Notes under the pieces: model-generated
Seen by the model: the letters and a program-made list of their open reading frames with translations, nothing else
What the model was told of the DNA's origin: nothing
The model's database searches: none
Assembly: GCA_004369045.1 (NCBI GenBank)
Contig: ML213547.1
Location: 1 to 64,000, forward strand
DNA length: 64,000 bases
Origin: Heliocybe sulcata
Lineage: Eukaryota; Basidiomycota; Agaricomycetes; Gloeophyllales; Gloeophyllaceae
Direction: 5' to 3'
Translations under genes and position numbers: made by a program
Shown here: positions 1 to 12,340 of the stretch, piece after piece
Position numbering within the stretch: position 1 is the stretch's first letter
How the letters are laid out: every line of letters begins with the position of its first letter

Positions 1-133
1 GCTCGTTCTCGAAACACGGGAAGATAGCACCCAGAGAGATCTCGTTGAGTGTCTCCACCGTCCCAGCGAAGTCCCGTAGTCTTTCTGCGCGATCCAATTC
101 AACCTCGATGTTGTTATTCATCACACCCGGAGG

Positions 134-2419
134 TCACTTGTTATCACGAGATCGGACTTGGAAATTCTTTGGGCAGTTCCGGCCCAGATGGCCAGCTTCC
201 TTACAAATGAAGCATTTGCCTTCAGCTCTCAGCTGATCGCGTTCCTCTTGCGAGAGCATAGAGGCCTTGGCGTAGCTCGGCTTCGAGCCAGCACCACTTT
301 GTCCCTTTCGGGAAGGACCTCTTCCGGATTGGGAGTCGGACTTCCAATTTCCTTTAGCTCCACTCTTTGGCTGCTGGGAGTTCGAACTCGAAGAGTTTGA
401 GTTCGATGGGCCTGGAGGACCTCCAGGCGGGCCGGGGCGGTAGTCTCCACCACCGCCACCCTTCCCATTGCCCCTTCCATCCTTGGGGTTTTTGTTCTTG
501 GGTTGAGTCACTCGATTAGCAGCATTACGCGCAATCTCAATAATCTCCGCCCTTCGTACAATATCATCCCACAACGATTGCTCGGGATTGAGTTCCTCCT
601 CCCACAGTTTAGCCTGAATATAAGGACTGAAACCTTCCCAGAGCGTTAGAACGCGATAGCGTTCGTCAGGAATGCCAACTTGATTTAACAAGTCATTTAA
701 TTCGTAGACGTATTCCTTGACGGACATTTCCCCCTGATTAAAGTACCGCAGTTTTTTACGAAGTGACTGGCGATAATTTATAGGGAAACAATGGTCAAAT
801 AGCCCAGTAAAGAATTCATTGACCCCATACGAAGGTGCACGTGGTGCCACACTTCTGGTATAGTAGTCGAAAGCTTTTCCTTTCATGTAATGGGATACAT
901 ACTGCCAGCGACGCTCGCGGGGTAGATTCCCATCACGAATATAAGCCATAGATTCTTCCATAAATCTGCCGAACAGATGCATGTCCGCCGCGCCGTCGTA
1001 CGGGTGCGGGGGCAGTGGCCGGATCAAGATTTTAGAGTTCTTCGAGCATTTAGCCTTCCATTTCAGGGACGAGCGATGGCGCTTTTTACGGCACCTATCT
1101 TTATCGTCTGAACTATCGGAGCTGCTGCTGTCAGAAGAATCGGGATCGTCTTGGTTCTTCCGATCAGAGCGGCGTCTGCCCCTTCGGTCTGAATCAGATG
1201 AACTGGACGAATCATCCGAAGAACCGTCTCCTCCCATTCTATTCAACATCTCTCCCACATAACTTTTGGGATCAAGCTGATTTGATGGTTTGAGATTATC
1301 GCGGTTGTGCTCAGGCATCAGGGAGTGCGAAGGCTTCCCATGCTTAGCTTTGTCCGCGAGTTCGGTTACTCGATCCAATAATGGATTTCTCACATGACCA
1401 CTATTCTTAGACCCCGAAGCGTTACTGTTCCTCGGGGTTGTATCCCGGTCCCTGACGGATCTCGGGGTAGCAGTCTTGCGTAGGCTATGAATAGAGGGCT
1501 CGTTATCGGGCGCTATTTCCGATTCAAGCCGTTCTAATTCAGCTCGGAGGCACTGGGCTTCCTTAACCTTTGCAGCGCGTACTTCCTCGCGTGTTAGCGT
1601 AACAACAGAGTCGTCGCGTGCAACCGGTACGATCTCACTCAGTTCAATGGAGGGCGAGGCACTCCTACTAGAACTTTGCGATGTCATGATCGCATCTCGG
1701 TAAGTGTTCCAGATCTCGATCTGTTCCCGCTGAGCATCCTCATTGAGGTCTGCCTCGGGAATTCCCGCTGTGCCCCAATTCCTGGGATCGACAGCTTTTC
1801 CCTTCGGGTTAGAGGGACCAGCGTCCTCGTTATTCATAATCCTAACTCCGGTCTCAGACCGGTAAGAATTCGTTCCTTCTGCTGCAGACAGAACGGGAAC
1901 GGCGTCGGCGCGTCCACCTGCATCAGGCATGCGATCGACCACGGGACCCGGGGATCGGTTCCCGGATCTCGGTTCAGGTAATTTAGGGCTGTGGCGCCCA
2001 TTACGGCCCACAACGGTCCAAATTCCATTCGCATCGTCGGTGCCTACAGCAACCGAGTTTTCTATTACTTCCCTAGGGGTAGAGTAGATAGATACAGGCT
2101 CTAATAATACATTAGAGTCGAAACTGTCCTGACCACCACTAATATTAGCATGGTCTGGAGAACGCCTCCCAGTGTCCTCAGACACTTGGAGGGAAGATCG
2201 CGCCTTCACCGTCTCAGCATAAGAACGCCCAGAGGATCCGACGGACGGACTCAAAGAGCGACGACCACTTGGTGCGTCACTCAGCGGGTCCGTAGGAATA
2301 GGTGAGGCCACGGCTGGAGCCGTCCCTGCATCCACATCCTCGGGGGGTGGCTGTGCAGCCTGGACCGAACGCCCGGAAGGGCCGTTCCTAGCCCGCAGGT
2401 TGTACCTAGAGCCACTCAT
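134..2419 (-). CDS. Gag polyprotein of Ty3/gypsy-type retrotransposon
   Basis: This single 761-codon frame encodes a retrotransposon capsid precursor that would form the virus-like particle and bind element RNA. The first ~440 residues are low-complexity, rich in Ser, Pro and charged residues, with an acidic serine run and a basic stretch near residues 390-460. A helical Retrotrans_gag-like region follows (about residues 470-640), then a Gly/Ser/Asn-rich linker. One CCHC zinc knuckle (C-x2-C-x4-H-x4-C, beginning CFICKEAGH) lies near the C-terminus. The frame looks whole. The gag assignment is firm; the Ty3/gypsy placement is from the capsid pattern and is fairly safe. Confidence 0.85.
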   Translation of the reverse strand: MSGSRYNLRARNGPSGRSVQAAQPPPEDVDAGTAPAVASPIPTDPLSDAPSGRRSLSPSVGSSGRSYAETVKARSSLQVSEDTGRRSPDHANISGGQDSFDSNVLLEPVSIYSTPREVIENSVAVGTDDANGIWTVVGRNGRHSPKLPEPRSGNRSPGPVVDRMPDAGGRADAVPVLSAAEGTNSYRSETGVRIMNNEDAGPSNPKGKAVDPRNWGTAGIPEADLNEDAQREQIEIWNTYRDAIMTSQSSSRSASPSIELSEIVPVARDDSVVTLTREEVRAAKVKEAQCLRAELERLESEIAPDNEPSIHSLRKTATPRSVRDRDTTPRNSNASGSKNSGHVRNPLLDRVTELADKAKHGKPSHSLMPEHNRDNLKPSNQLDPKSYVGEMLNRMGGDGSSDDSSSSSDSDRRGRRRSDRKNQDDPDSSDSSSSDSSDDKDRCRKKRHRSSLKWKAKCSKNSKILIRPLPPHPYDGAADMHLFGRFMEESMAYIRDGNLPRERRWQYVSHYMKGKAFDYYTRSVAPRAPSYGVNEFFTGLFDHCFPINYRQSLRKKLRYFNQGEMSVKEYVYELNDLLNQVGIPDERYRVLTLWEGFSPYIQAKLWEEELNPEQSLWDDIVRRAEIIEIARNAANRVTQPKNKNPKDGRGNGKGGGGGDYRPGPPGGPPGPSNSNSSSSNSQQPKSGAKGNWKSDSQSGRGPSRKGQSGAGSKPSYAKASMLSQEERDQLRAEGKCFICKEAGHLGRNCPKNFQVRSRDNK

Positions 2420-2639
2420 GTTTTAGCGCTATTTTTTCAATTGAGTACTCACTTATATAGTTTTTTTTCTTGATTTCTTGGGTTATACGGTATAGTCGAC
2501 AAAGATAGAAGGTTCAATGAAGCTAGAGCAGAGAAACGATGTAGGAGACGTTTGCCGTAGGAGTCCGATGGTGATCAGCCACAGGATCAGCCACACGGCG
2601 ATGTCGCCTAGATAGAAGCTTGATGTACTGTCAAAAATA

Positions 2640-2929
2640 TGTGACGACGGCGAGACGTGGGAGTCGCGGAGCCGGCACACGGAGAGTAGTCGCACGAACT
2701 GAAAGACAGGTGTAAAGCGATAGTTGAGCGAGCTCTAGCGTACTAGTAAATAATACAGCTCTTATATACCCATTCAGGGGTTCGTAGGATAATATATTCA
2801 AGAAAGAAAGGAGCTCTAACATGAGCATGATTAAGGAATGAATTGAAAGCGTTGGTAATCCGTCAGCCACCCGGCCCGAGACTTGCCCATCGGGCGTACG
2901 TTAGCCGGTACAGTTCCCGAACCGTCACA
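2640..2929 (-). repeat. Candidate 5' LTR of the Ty3/gypsy-type element
   Basis: A 290-bp segment upstream of gag is bounded by perfect 7-bp inverted termini, TGTGACG and CGTCACA, in the TG...CA form usual for LTRs. Size and position relative to gag fit an LTR. The partner LTR is outside the window and I could not see a convincing primer-binding site next to it, so the boundaries are provisional. Confidence 0.45.
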
Positions 2930-4390
2930 GGGGTAGCCGGCCACCGCGAGCGTGGCAATCTTACGAGTCCTGAGGCCTGAGCGGTTGGAGTGTATCTTTG
3001 TGAGTAATTTACAGCACAGTTTACATCTGCAGACCATCGTGGATTGCGCGGACGTGACCCATCCTCCAGCACTTTAGACTGCTTCTATTTTGTGTGTCGG
3101 ATGATCGAGGTCTGCTCTTGCTGTTGGAGGAGAGACAAACCAGGTACAGGGACAGACTAAGTGTACAACCACCAGACCACCTGTAAGTCAAACATAACCT
3201 ACCTTGTTAACTCCCTCTCCGAGGTGTGTGGTGGGGAAAGGCAGGTGTGGGCGCTGAGTGATTCACACAAAATGAGGTGTCAGCAACGACCAGACACACT
3301 CACCTGCTCGCAAGATTAATACAGAGCCATCGCGAACGGTAGTCACGGCGATGCTGATGGCGGGCACGCACACGAGCGGGATTGTAGGCGTCTACGGCAT
3401 CAAACATGATGCATGAGCACTGGCACCGGTGACATGATGCAAGGTCCGGTACTCACCAAAAGCCCGCCCGAAAGCAAACCCGACATACAACCTCGTTGAG
3501 AATATCACTGATACCACTGCTGCTGCATACGCCCCGTGTAGTCAGTTTCAAATACCACAGTAGTCAAGGTTGGCGTACTTCTAACACGCGCTCCCCGGTA
3601 GGCGTACTGCCCTGGTCATCGAGATCGAACTTGGTGTGGGACAGGCGGTGGGATGGAAGCAAGATAGCTGTGATCAGCGGCGAAAAGAATCATACTACCC
3701 ACCTAGAGAGGCTGGTCACCAGAAAACAGAGCATCGCCATCCTCGTACACAGCGACGGGGGCGGCGAAACAGTGCGGCGACGGTCGAGCGATGGGAACCG
3801 CCGTATACGTCACTCCCGCGCAATGACGATGAGCACCTACAGCGCAAAGAACAAGGTCAGGCGGCGGGGTACCGTGGACACAAGAGGTTGTACCTACAGC
3901 GGCCGGGCGTATAAGAAGGCAGTACAATGTTCTGGGCGAGTGAAGACTTGGACCTACAACGTTAAGCGTCAGTAATACTGACTTCAAAGACCCTACAAAA
4001 AAGGATTCTCACGGTAAGTAAGCCTCCCAGAGGCCACAGCCAATCCTCAGATATAACGGCAGCACCTAAATTCGTGAAAATATTTCCGAGGAAGCATCCC
4101 TTATTCAAAAGCTTATATTGAGCAGACAAGGATGAATGGGATAAAACTAATGGAGAGAGACAAAAGACATTGAAGGAATTACTATACGACTGAGCGCCAC
4201 ATCTGTTTTGTAGTGTCCATACAAGCGGACTTCGAAAGAATTGTAGTGATTGACTACAAACATTTCCTACCCCGATTACTCGGCACAATTTATTCGCACG
4301 GGCTCAACGTTCGGCAGAGGGCCCAAAAATGTCGCAAAGACGAATCCTTCGTACCTCAGGACTCGTAACTAAGGCCGTCGGGATCATACC
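2930..4390. other. No recognisable gene
   Basis: Frames here are short and carry no motif I recognise. The right part probably holds the decayed 3' end and downstream region of the membrane-protein remnant at 4400-5639. A 159-codon plus-strand frame at 3496-3975 is rich in Arg and Ser and has no domain character. Confidence 0.4.
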
Positions 4391-4399
4391 CTATCGTAA

Positions 4400-5639
4400 T
4401 CACCTGGATGAGTTGCCAAGTGTAATAATGGCTGGAAGAAGGGGACGTACGGCTACTAAGGTCGGGAACATCGCAAGATCCTGAATAACGGCATCAGCGC
4501 AGATGAGTTCCCAGTGCGTTTATACGCACTTACGTTGCCCTCGGCCGTGAAGGCGATCACGAACATACCCAGGATAGTCAGCGTGTACGCTGCTCCTGAC
4601 TCAATTCTATGCGACCAGTCGGACGATCACGCAGATGCAAGGAGTATGAACACGGGACTTACATCAGGATTGCTACTCTCTGGTACCTCCCACCCCCGCT
4701 GACATTCGCGTACTGCAGTACACCTTTGCTGATGCGGAATATACGCCTCGCTAGGCCCTCGCCAAGCTTTATCAACGCACGGAATGGGGCGGGGAATCTA
4801 ACTGGGACGCACCGATCAATACAGTCGTGATCAAGACTGTAGCAAAAGACGATGCGTAGAAGAGCAGTACGGCAGCAGACTCTATCAACACCGAAACATT
4901 CGTATCTTCTCGTAACTGAGCGGTATCCTCCCCTGCAGTTACTCCATTATGATACTGGAAGACTTGTGCGAGCGAAGACCCAGTTGCCACAATAGAGCAT
5001 CCTGGACAGGCTGAGCTCGCACCGGTTATGCATGAGCTTGAGGAACGCACCGACAGTTGTCAAGAGGAAGAGGATAGGGACGATGATGATAACTACCCTA
5101 CGTTGGTAGACCATGAAGCAGCGCCAGATCTTGGACCGTGTCAGAGACGATAAATAATAAGATTGGCAAGTTGGGACAGACCAGCAATCCATCGCCGATT
5201 ATGCTGGAACAGTCACCAGTCAATACTAAAACAGTGGGACGGGAGAAAGAGCACACCTCGTAAGCATCAAAAACGGCACCTGCAACAAAGCTGCCCAGAC
5301 CACACCAAACTTCTTCAAAATCTCCGAATCGTTCGAGGATACCGGGTCAATTGTCACAAATATAGGGACAAAATCCAATACCATCGCCGCAGTAGAGGAC
5401 ACAAACATCAGTACTATGACCAAGAGGAAGCGGGCATTCGAGGCGTCTTTGGCGTGTAGGCGCGAAAGCAGGATGTAGACGGAGACGCAGAATAGGGCCG
5501 CGTAGGCCCCTGGTAATATCCGTCTTCGTGACTTGGCAGCACCTACTTGGACAAGAGACGCACCGTATGTTATGCTGGATAGCTGGGTCAATGAGCGGCG
5601 AGTTCCTTCGGTAGATGGATCAGACTCACCCAAAGCCAT
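4400..5639 (-). pseudogene. Decayed multi-pass membrane protein (agaricomycete IWRC/ESGA-motif family)
   Basis: The first exon (5639-5280, about 120 codons) starts MALGESDPS and carries two strong hydrophobic helices, ending in a good donor (CAG|GTGCCG). Further left, minus-strand pieces read IWRCFMVYQRR followed by a hydrophobic run (about 5130-5040), and ESGAAYTLTILGMFVIAF (about 4605-4550). A conserved IWRC-type motif after a helix and an ESG(A)xY motif opening a later helix are typical of a large agaricomycete family of about seven-helix membrane proteins of unknown function. The IWRC motif is in a different frame from the SDTVQ residues that should directly precede it, so at least one frameshift exists. 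I read this as a host pseudogene. Confidence 0.6.
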
Positions 5640-6674
5640 AGGACTTCGCTCTGCGAGAGAAAAACTACATTATCACGAGCTCCTGCAGGTGAAGGGTAAC
5701 AGAGCCATTTACCTTGCGGGATGAAAGTTTCGCCATAGTCGGGTACGGGCTGCAAACGGGGAGAAGAGAGAAATCGCAGAAAAGACGTACATCTGCACAG
5801 CAGCTAGGCTTAAGAGACGAGCAGGCAGCCCATGCCGCTCAAAAACGTGTAGTTTTCCGATGTCATCAAAGACGGGCAGAGGCGACCTTACGAAGTCTCT
5901 CAGGGAGCTTTCACAGAGATGATGCAGCACAGGACGAGCACGGCGGTATTGAAGAGTGCTGAACTCACCCTTGGGTGCGCAGCGGGGAGCCCGGGGCAGT
6001 AAAGACTGATGTCGAGGTCGCCGCTGATTGACTCGGAGAAATGCCATCAACCACATCACCTGTTGATAGACTGGATAGACTTGCTAAACTCGTCCACGAT
6101 ATGCAGCTGCGATGATCAGTCGAGCTCTTTCATCAAGTTGGCCGTTCCTTGCTGGTCGAGCGGTTTGAGGATCGAAAACGCAGAGGAGTGTCCCATGAGC
6201 ATTTGCACATTACCTGTAGGTACATGCGAAGCAAGTAGTCCCCTCGCGTACTCGGGGAGAACCAAAGTCTACGCCGTGTGCGCACTCCCGCCTAAACATC
6301 ACTCACTCCGCAATCGCCATCATATCCTGCATGTCCGAACGTCATTCCTTCATCAGCATACTCCTAACAAATGAAAAGACATTATTGACCTTTTTCCGAT
6401 CGCGATGACCCTCATCCATAGTCGTCATCTCGCCCACCGTCTCGCGGTCACCGGCCGGAGCCCAAGCCAACACCGACTGATGACGGATCACAATTTAAAT
6501 CCACTCGTCAACTAAAAGGCAATGAAGAAGCGTGATGACACTCACGTGAACATTGCCAGGCGCGGTTGGTACGCCTGAGAGCGGGAAGTTGGTCGAGCCG
6601 CCGCCGCTGTGGCCTCGGTGGGAACTCTCCGACGATATCGTGTGGCGGGAGATCAAGCTAAGAAACGAGATACG
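5640..6674. other. No recognisable gene
   Basis: This is intergenic or decayed sequence between two minus-strand membrane-protein remnants. A 116-codon minus-strand frame (5709-6059) has one hydrophobic stretch but no family motif. A plus-strand frame at 6009-6374 looks like chance. Confidence 0.35.
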
Positions 6675-8402
6675 TCAATCCAGGGGACGCGAGCCTGGGA
6701 CAAATGGACGCGTACGTGGTAGTGACAGAAATGAGGTAGACTGTCGGAGAGACATATCAGCCATGGGCACACTCGAGACGACAGATACGTACGTTGACCG
6801 CTGGGAAGCAGAGGAAGCATGAAGATGAACTTTTGTGGGAAGAGAACAAACTGCGCAAAAATGGAACGGTTTTAGCTTCCGCGGTGAATCTCCCGTCAAG
6901 ATGCGCCTCTTACGAAAAGCATGTTCAAGAATGCCGCAAGACTGCATGCTGTCAGTGCGAGAAACAACTTTCAGTTAAGGAAACGCAGTCACGTTGTGGC
7001 ACCGCCTCGATTTAAAGAGTATACGATAAGTTTGTTAAGGAGTGTGTCGGTTCTATAACGAGGGCCTCCGATCAGCATCCTCCGTTGCGTCTGTCAACTG
7101 CTGTACTCACCGTTTTAAGCCCGTGCGGCTGGTGTGGAACAACTACGAAGACAGACAATTTAAAACCGGAGAAGGGGAGCAGTCCGGCAGAGTAACGTAC
7201 CATAATGAGAATAATGGTGATGCTCAGATCGCACGCGGCCGTCGCTGAACTCTGGATCGTGGTGACTTTCTGGATGACCGCAAAGGAGCTATCAGTGACG
7301 TCTCAGGGCCATTTGGGAAGAGGGACGCACTATTGTGGTGGCAAGCTTGCTGAACCTGCCGACTTCCGCCCTGATATCCGACACGGCTTAATGAGGTAAG
7401 ATCGTAGACAGTGATGGCTACATACGAGAGCGTCGTCTGAGCTGTAAAGACCGGCGTTAATACTCATTAAGCGATTTTAGTGTAATTGACTTACCGATGC
7501 CAGCACCTAGAAGAGCAGGAGGAGCGTAACTATCATGGTCCAAGCTCGTACTTCAATGCATACCTATTTGCAAACAGGCCAAGACCAACTGTTAATTTTG
7601 TGTAATTAGCTCAGTTTCCTGGAGATATCTGAAGAATCGCACATACCACCCAGGTTGTCAACCAGATATTACGGTGGCTCACTGGCAAGTGATGCTCAGA
7701 GGGCTGAACGACATGAACACAATATGGACCTACACCTCCATATCCGCCACGCAAAGAACCTATGTGCCGCAGTATAGATTAGCACCTAAGAATATAACAT
7801 AACGGCTCGGCGCACGCACAATTGCGAGATGAAGGCGCACATATACTGTGAATCGTTAGATGCGACCGGACTTGGAGTAACAACTGCTTACGATGGCCAG
7901 CAGCTGTGTGACGGCAGTACTGAGGCGGATGCGTCCTCGCATATCAGATCCCTCGCATGGAACAAATATCGGCATGCGTACCGAGGCATGACGTCGATAT
8001 CTAAGAGGCTACCAAAACTGATGATGAAGGCCCAATACGCCCAGGCAAAGTAGGTGCAAATGTGAACGGTCATCAAGAACCTATGCCTTTCATGAACGGA
8101 ATGAGTCCGACAGGAATGGTTGATACGTACGCCATCGATCCCACCTACCGGCAGGCAAACCATGTAAATCACCGTAAGCGTCTCATTCTCGAGTAGGCCA
8201 TCCATCACTCACTATCGCTTTAGAAGACTTGGGATCCTCAGGATACCTTTGAAAGTACTGAAAGGCAAGGAGCATCCCGGCTCCATAAAGACTGCAAAAG
8301 GCGTAAGGAAGTCCTCTTCCCTGGAATACTGGACACCTACACAGCGTCAATGAAGAAGCCGATGAGCATCAGCGAGAAAGTAGCATCGAATTGTGTCCCC
8401 AT
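6675..8402 (-). CDS. DUF6534-type multi-pass membrane protein, integrity uncertain
   Basis: Exon 1 (8402-8341) starts MGTQFDATFSLMLIGFF and splices cleanly across a 49-nt intron to exon 2 (8291-8213). Exon 2 reads VLYGAGMLLAFQYFQRYPED. An N-terminal helix, a LYG turn and a Q-x-Y/F-x-F-x-R-x-P-x-D segment are typical of the DUF6534 family. Later pieces also match in order: AYWAFIISFGS (about 8040-8000), a TIQSSATAACDLSITIIL stretch (about 7270-7220), LLNKLIVYSLNRG (about 7045-7005), and LPTKVHLHASSASQRSTYV (about 6850-6790). The family is abundant in agaricomycetes and its function is unknown. I could not place every splice site and some joins need unusual ones, so this may be partly decayed. 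Confidence 0.5.
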
Positions 8403-9503
8403 CGTGAATGCCTTGCATGCGGGACGCTGCAGATCTTTGACAGTTAGTGAAGATGAGGAGCCAAATGCCAATGATGCTGTGAGAGCGTCCTGGAGCTATT
8501 TCAATCTTCGCGATCGTAGTAGAGTCCCGCCACACATCCAGTAAGGAAATGAATGTAACGTAAAGGAAGATTGGATGCGGTGGCGCTATTCGCAATGCCG
8601 TATGAACTTCACGCCGTCTCCAGGTGCGCAAAGCGAAACCTCGGCACACCAACAAGTCTATGCGCAATCGGGATCAGAAAATCAATAGAATGCGGGCTCG
8701 TGCAACGACCCCAAAATGCACACTATAAGTCACGCTACCGCATGTAAAGAACCGTTCTCTGTCCACGAGAAGGTAGTGTGAGAAGGTTCTTCTCCCTCCC
8801 CTGGGAAGTAGGACTACGGTGAGCGTGTTAGGCTCCCAAGTTGCCCTTGACGCTGCTTGTCGCGAATTGAAAGACTAAAGGGTATAGTAAACATGTCACG
8901 GATATGTTATACTGCAACCCACTTGGCTTGGAAACACATGGGCGACGGTATCCTGATTCCCGAGAAACAAAAATGGGCCTGAGAATGGATCAATATTCAA
9001 TCTCAGCGTAGCGACTTCGCACAGATCCGATGCACTCCGTTTACGGCCGGTTTCACACGGACGCTCCTTCGAAATCGAACCAATAGGCTTTCGAGTTCGT
9101 AGAAGGATACTGGCCATCTGCCGCGGCATGCGAGCAACTGACCTTTCGAGCATTTGGTCCCGTACGTAGCTCTACTTGCACGTCCCCACCCGGACTCTCT
9201 TCTCATTATCCCAGATGAATGTTTCGATTCTGTCCACAGCGGACGGAATACGCTCCTATGAGGCTTCAAGACTGTTCTACGGTGCATCGACAGCCTGCTC
9301 TGGGAGGTGGCTAGATCGCCAAACGTCGGTGTCATGAATATATCGTCCGGAGGTTCCTCGTACCTCGAGGGAATTGGTGACATGAAGGTCTTGGGAGAAG
9401 CATCTACCGCTGACTGAGCGCTGTGACTGATAAAAAAGCCACACTCTGTCGTCTGTGGGTCCCCTTATCGATATCGTCTCTCGACGCCCCAGTATCCTGC
9501 GAC
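8403..9503. other. No recognisable gene
   Basis: A 126-codon minus-strand frame at 9003-9383 (starting MSPIPSRYEEPPDD) has no domain I recognise and no homologue elsewhere in the window. The rest is short frames only. The right end should hold the promoter of the alpha/beta-hydrolase gene. Confidence 0.35.
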
Positions 9504-10718
9504 ATGCCCACTGCTGCTATTGACGGAGACGGTACTGAGATATTCTTCACCGACAGTGGGCCTGTCGAGGGATCAACCGACTATACCACGCTGGTGATCT
9601 ATCATGGCTCTGCATTCACTGGCGGTGAGTCTTGTCGGCAGCGACTCTGATTCTGATCGTCCTCAGGTCCAATCTCGCCTCCAAAGATACTTTCCACAGG
9701 CTCCTGCACCTCGGGGCGAAGGACAACGTTCGCCTCGTCATAGTGAACCGTCGCGACTACATCGGATCTTCCAGATACTCTGATTCGGAGCTGGCAGATC
9801 TGAATGCTGGAAGCAAAGAATTCATGGAACGCGTCGCTGTGGAAGTCGGCAATTTTCTCGCGTGGTTCCAAGAGACGCACAAGATTCCTCCCATCAGCCC
9901 GGACGGCAAGTCCGGTGGTTTTGCGGTTATGGGATGGTCGATCGGTAGTGCGACTCCCCTTGCTCTACTCGGGCACCCGGATGCAGTACCCAAAGACCTA
10001 TATGCGAAACTGGAACCTTCTTACAGATTGCTTATATTTTACGGTGCGCTAGCTACACTTCATCTATTAGTCGCCCATACGAGTATATTGCGCTTATCAG
10101 ATCCTCCGCACCTCACCTTCGGCTATGATCAGCCACCAGAGGGATACAATCCATGGACAGACCCGGACTACCCGACCCCAATTGAGCTCTTCGACAATTT
10201 CCGTTACTGGTGCTCAGGCTACTACGAGCACCCTGGCCGTTCCTCTCGCGACGTGCTGAAACTCAACTTCTCCAAGCGCGGCGAGCGCCCGTCCGTGGAT
10301 AACATGACCGCAGAGGAGTACGCTAAGAACTTCGACGGCCTCGCTGCGAGCCGCTGCGAATTCCCAATGTACTTTCCCATGCAACCGGTGCTGAGGGTGC
10401 AAGCGGGGAAAGCCCTGTGGGACGAGGAGGCTGTGCGGACGGTCCTGCCCAGGGTGGAGGTCGCGCTGTTGACATGCACAGCGGCGAATTGGTATTGCGT
10501 GTACGGCTTCATAGAGACGGAGAAGAGATATAAGGAGTATCTTGCCAAGGGCGCTGAAGTGCGACCAATCCGATTTATCGAAATTGAAGGGGGTAACCAC
10601 TTTGTGAGTGTATCTGATTCCGAGCTGTGGACCTTGCGACTCAAAAGAGAATCAGATCCACTGGGACGACCCCGTTGCATTCTGGGCTGCCACTGTGAAG
10701 GCGATCAACGGCAATTAA
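9504..10718 (+). CDS. Alpha/beta-hydrolase-fold protein
   Basis: Four exons (9504-9624, 9687-10043, 10101-10603, 10656-10718) give 347 residues with all junctions in frame. The protein starts MPTAAIDGDG. HGSAFTG matches the HG oxyanion region. VNRRDYIGSS follows, then GWSIGS (G-x-S-x-G nucleophile elbow), and near the end GGNHF, which supplies the expected catalytic histidine. This is the common basidiomycete single-domain hydrolase type; the substrate cannot be told from sequence. There is no signal peptide, so it is probably cytosolic. It is the only clean gene in the decayed 2.9-12.8 kb region. The first intron acceptor was chosen because it keeps frame and yields TGDTFHRLL. The fold call is firm. 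Confidence 0.85.
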
Positions 10719-11790
10719 ATTATGGAAGTCCCGAGCCTTGATTAGAATGTAAGTATGCATCTGCGGTCTAGGTACGACCCTTCTCGAGATCCAGGGACGC
10801 GCATAGTGCATCTGGAATCTGAATTCAATTATTGCGAGATCTTGACGCTGCAATGTTGATCTTAGCGCATGGCGACGACGTGGCCCTGGCGCTATGCAGC
10901 TGCGCTTGCCGTCGGCTACTGCCACGACTGTATCTCACGGTAGCTGCGAGACATCCTGTATGGCTACGCCGTCTGCTATAGCCGAGTCGAAATCAGCCAG
11001 TTACTACGAGATGGCCCACTTTCGACACCCAATATTTAGGGTAGCCGGCGGGCCAACTCTAATTAGAGTGGGAAGAGCGCGCATCTGATGGGACCGTTGT
11101 TGCCTTCCTGAATCATGAGACGAAGGTGCTTCCGGACGACGACATGTATGATGCGCGTCTTGTTCGTCGACAGCTGAACAGGTGATACTCCAAGTACTAT
11201 GTGAGGCTACGCGCAAATGGCAGCACCTTGTTCATTTTTAGAAGACGCACTAGCATATACATTGCATCGCAACCCATCACGTTGTGCCCCGAAGTTCGAA
11301 CGGGAGCATGCACCAGCGGGCGCAGACTTAGTGACTCTCGGGACGCTCTTGAATGGCTTCCATATCGAACACTCAGTTCTTGGTTGTGGCTGATTCTTGG
11401 CACTACTACAGTGATCATAACCGACCTCTGCCTGACTGGCGTTCATTCAGTGAGAGTCCGACAGCAATGGCCTGTGCAAAGTGCGGGGATGAGTCGGGCC
11501 ACCTTGACACGAACAAGAGGATTAGATCATACCGTGAAATGATATCATCACGCTTCATGAATCTCATCATCAAGCTGGTCCTTCAGCATACACCCGGAGA
11601 GAGACCTTCTCCGATCGTACATTGGCTTCCGTGGCATTGCGCTGCACGGTAACTTGCCGTAGTAATAGGAAACTAGCGCGGCAACCACACTCTCAACCAC
11701 TATAATGTCTTCCGGGATAGGATGTACACGCGGATTGCAGAAGAGGCAAGGAGCCGTCGGGGCCATCGGCCTGGAAGTCTCGTACGCACA
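10719..11790. other. No recognisable gene
   Basis: Only short overlapping frames occur, with no domain character. The left end is the 3' flank of the hydrolase gene. The right end may include the decayed C-terminus of the membrane-protein remnant that follows. Confidence 0.35.
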
Positions 11791-11799
11791 TCTTCGTTG

Positions 11800-12340
11800 G
11801 ATTTAGCACCTTATCCGGGGCCACAAGAGCGGCTAGGGCAGTGGGGGTACAGTCCCTGAAAGACCAAATGCGATTCAGGTGCTATTATTTTGGAGTCATT
11901 ACCTAGAGCGATCAGATTTGGGAACAACACAAGGCCTTGTGCGCATGTCAAGAGCTGTCCATCATAGAAGGATGGATTTGTACTGTGCCATCTTGAAAGA
12001 CAGCCACTACAGCTGCTCCTATCAGAGTAACCTTGTACGCCGCGCCGGCCTCGATTTTGTATGGGCCAGAGGCGCGAGCTGTATGTCATGAGCAACGGCA
12101 TCAGTAACGAGTCCCAGCGCGTGAGTAGTGGGGCGTACATACCAGGCAGGTCAGGATTGCTACGTTGAGAAACGATGTAAGACAGAAAGTGATAATAGCC
12201 GGGAGCGACGGAAGTTGTCTCTTGTATGTGGAGGGACGGCTCTGGAATCTCCGTTCCATATCAGCCCATCATGCATCATGATTGCTGCGGCCAATGTGCT
12301 AATAACCACAAGACTCGCCTCGCTCTGCTTCGGCAGCTAG
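11800..12340 (-). pseudogene. Second remnant of the IWRC/ESGA-motif membrane family
   Basis: The minus strand shows a helix reading ITFCLTSFLNVAILTCLV that ends at a GTATGT donor (about 12185-12130). A second piece reads IEAGAAYKVTLIGAAVVAVF (about 12055-11995). In the family the first corresponds to the helix before the IESGA-type motif and the second to the helix starting with that motif, so order and strand agree. The N-terminal half, including the IWRC motif, could not be found in a usable frame. The piece is similar in kind to the remnant at 4400-5639 but clearly diverged from it. Confidence 0.5.

Larger units (their letters stand above)
1..2929 (-). mobile_element. Ty3/gypsy-type LTR retrotransposon, 5' part, cut by left window edge
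   Basis: The element is read on the minus strand. Its parts in the window are a candidate 5' LTR (2640-2929), a leader of about 220 bp and a long gag frame (134-2419); the pol region would lie to the left, outside the window. The family call rests on the gag, which has a Ty3/gypsy-type capsid region and a CCHC knuckle. The gag looks whole. Age cannot be judged because the second LTR is not in view. Confidence 0.8.

Noticed and set aside
10214-10680. Antisense frames of 128 and 152 codons inside the alpha/beta-hydrolase gene
   Set aside because: The sense gene has catalytic motifs and consistent introns; the antisense frames have neither.
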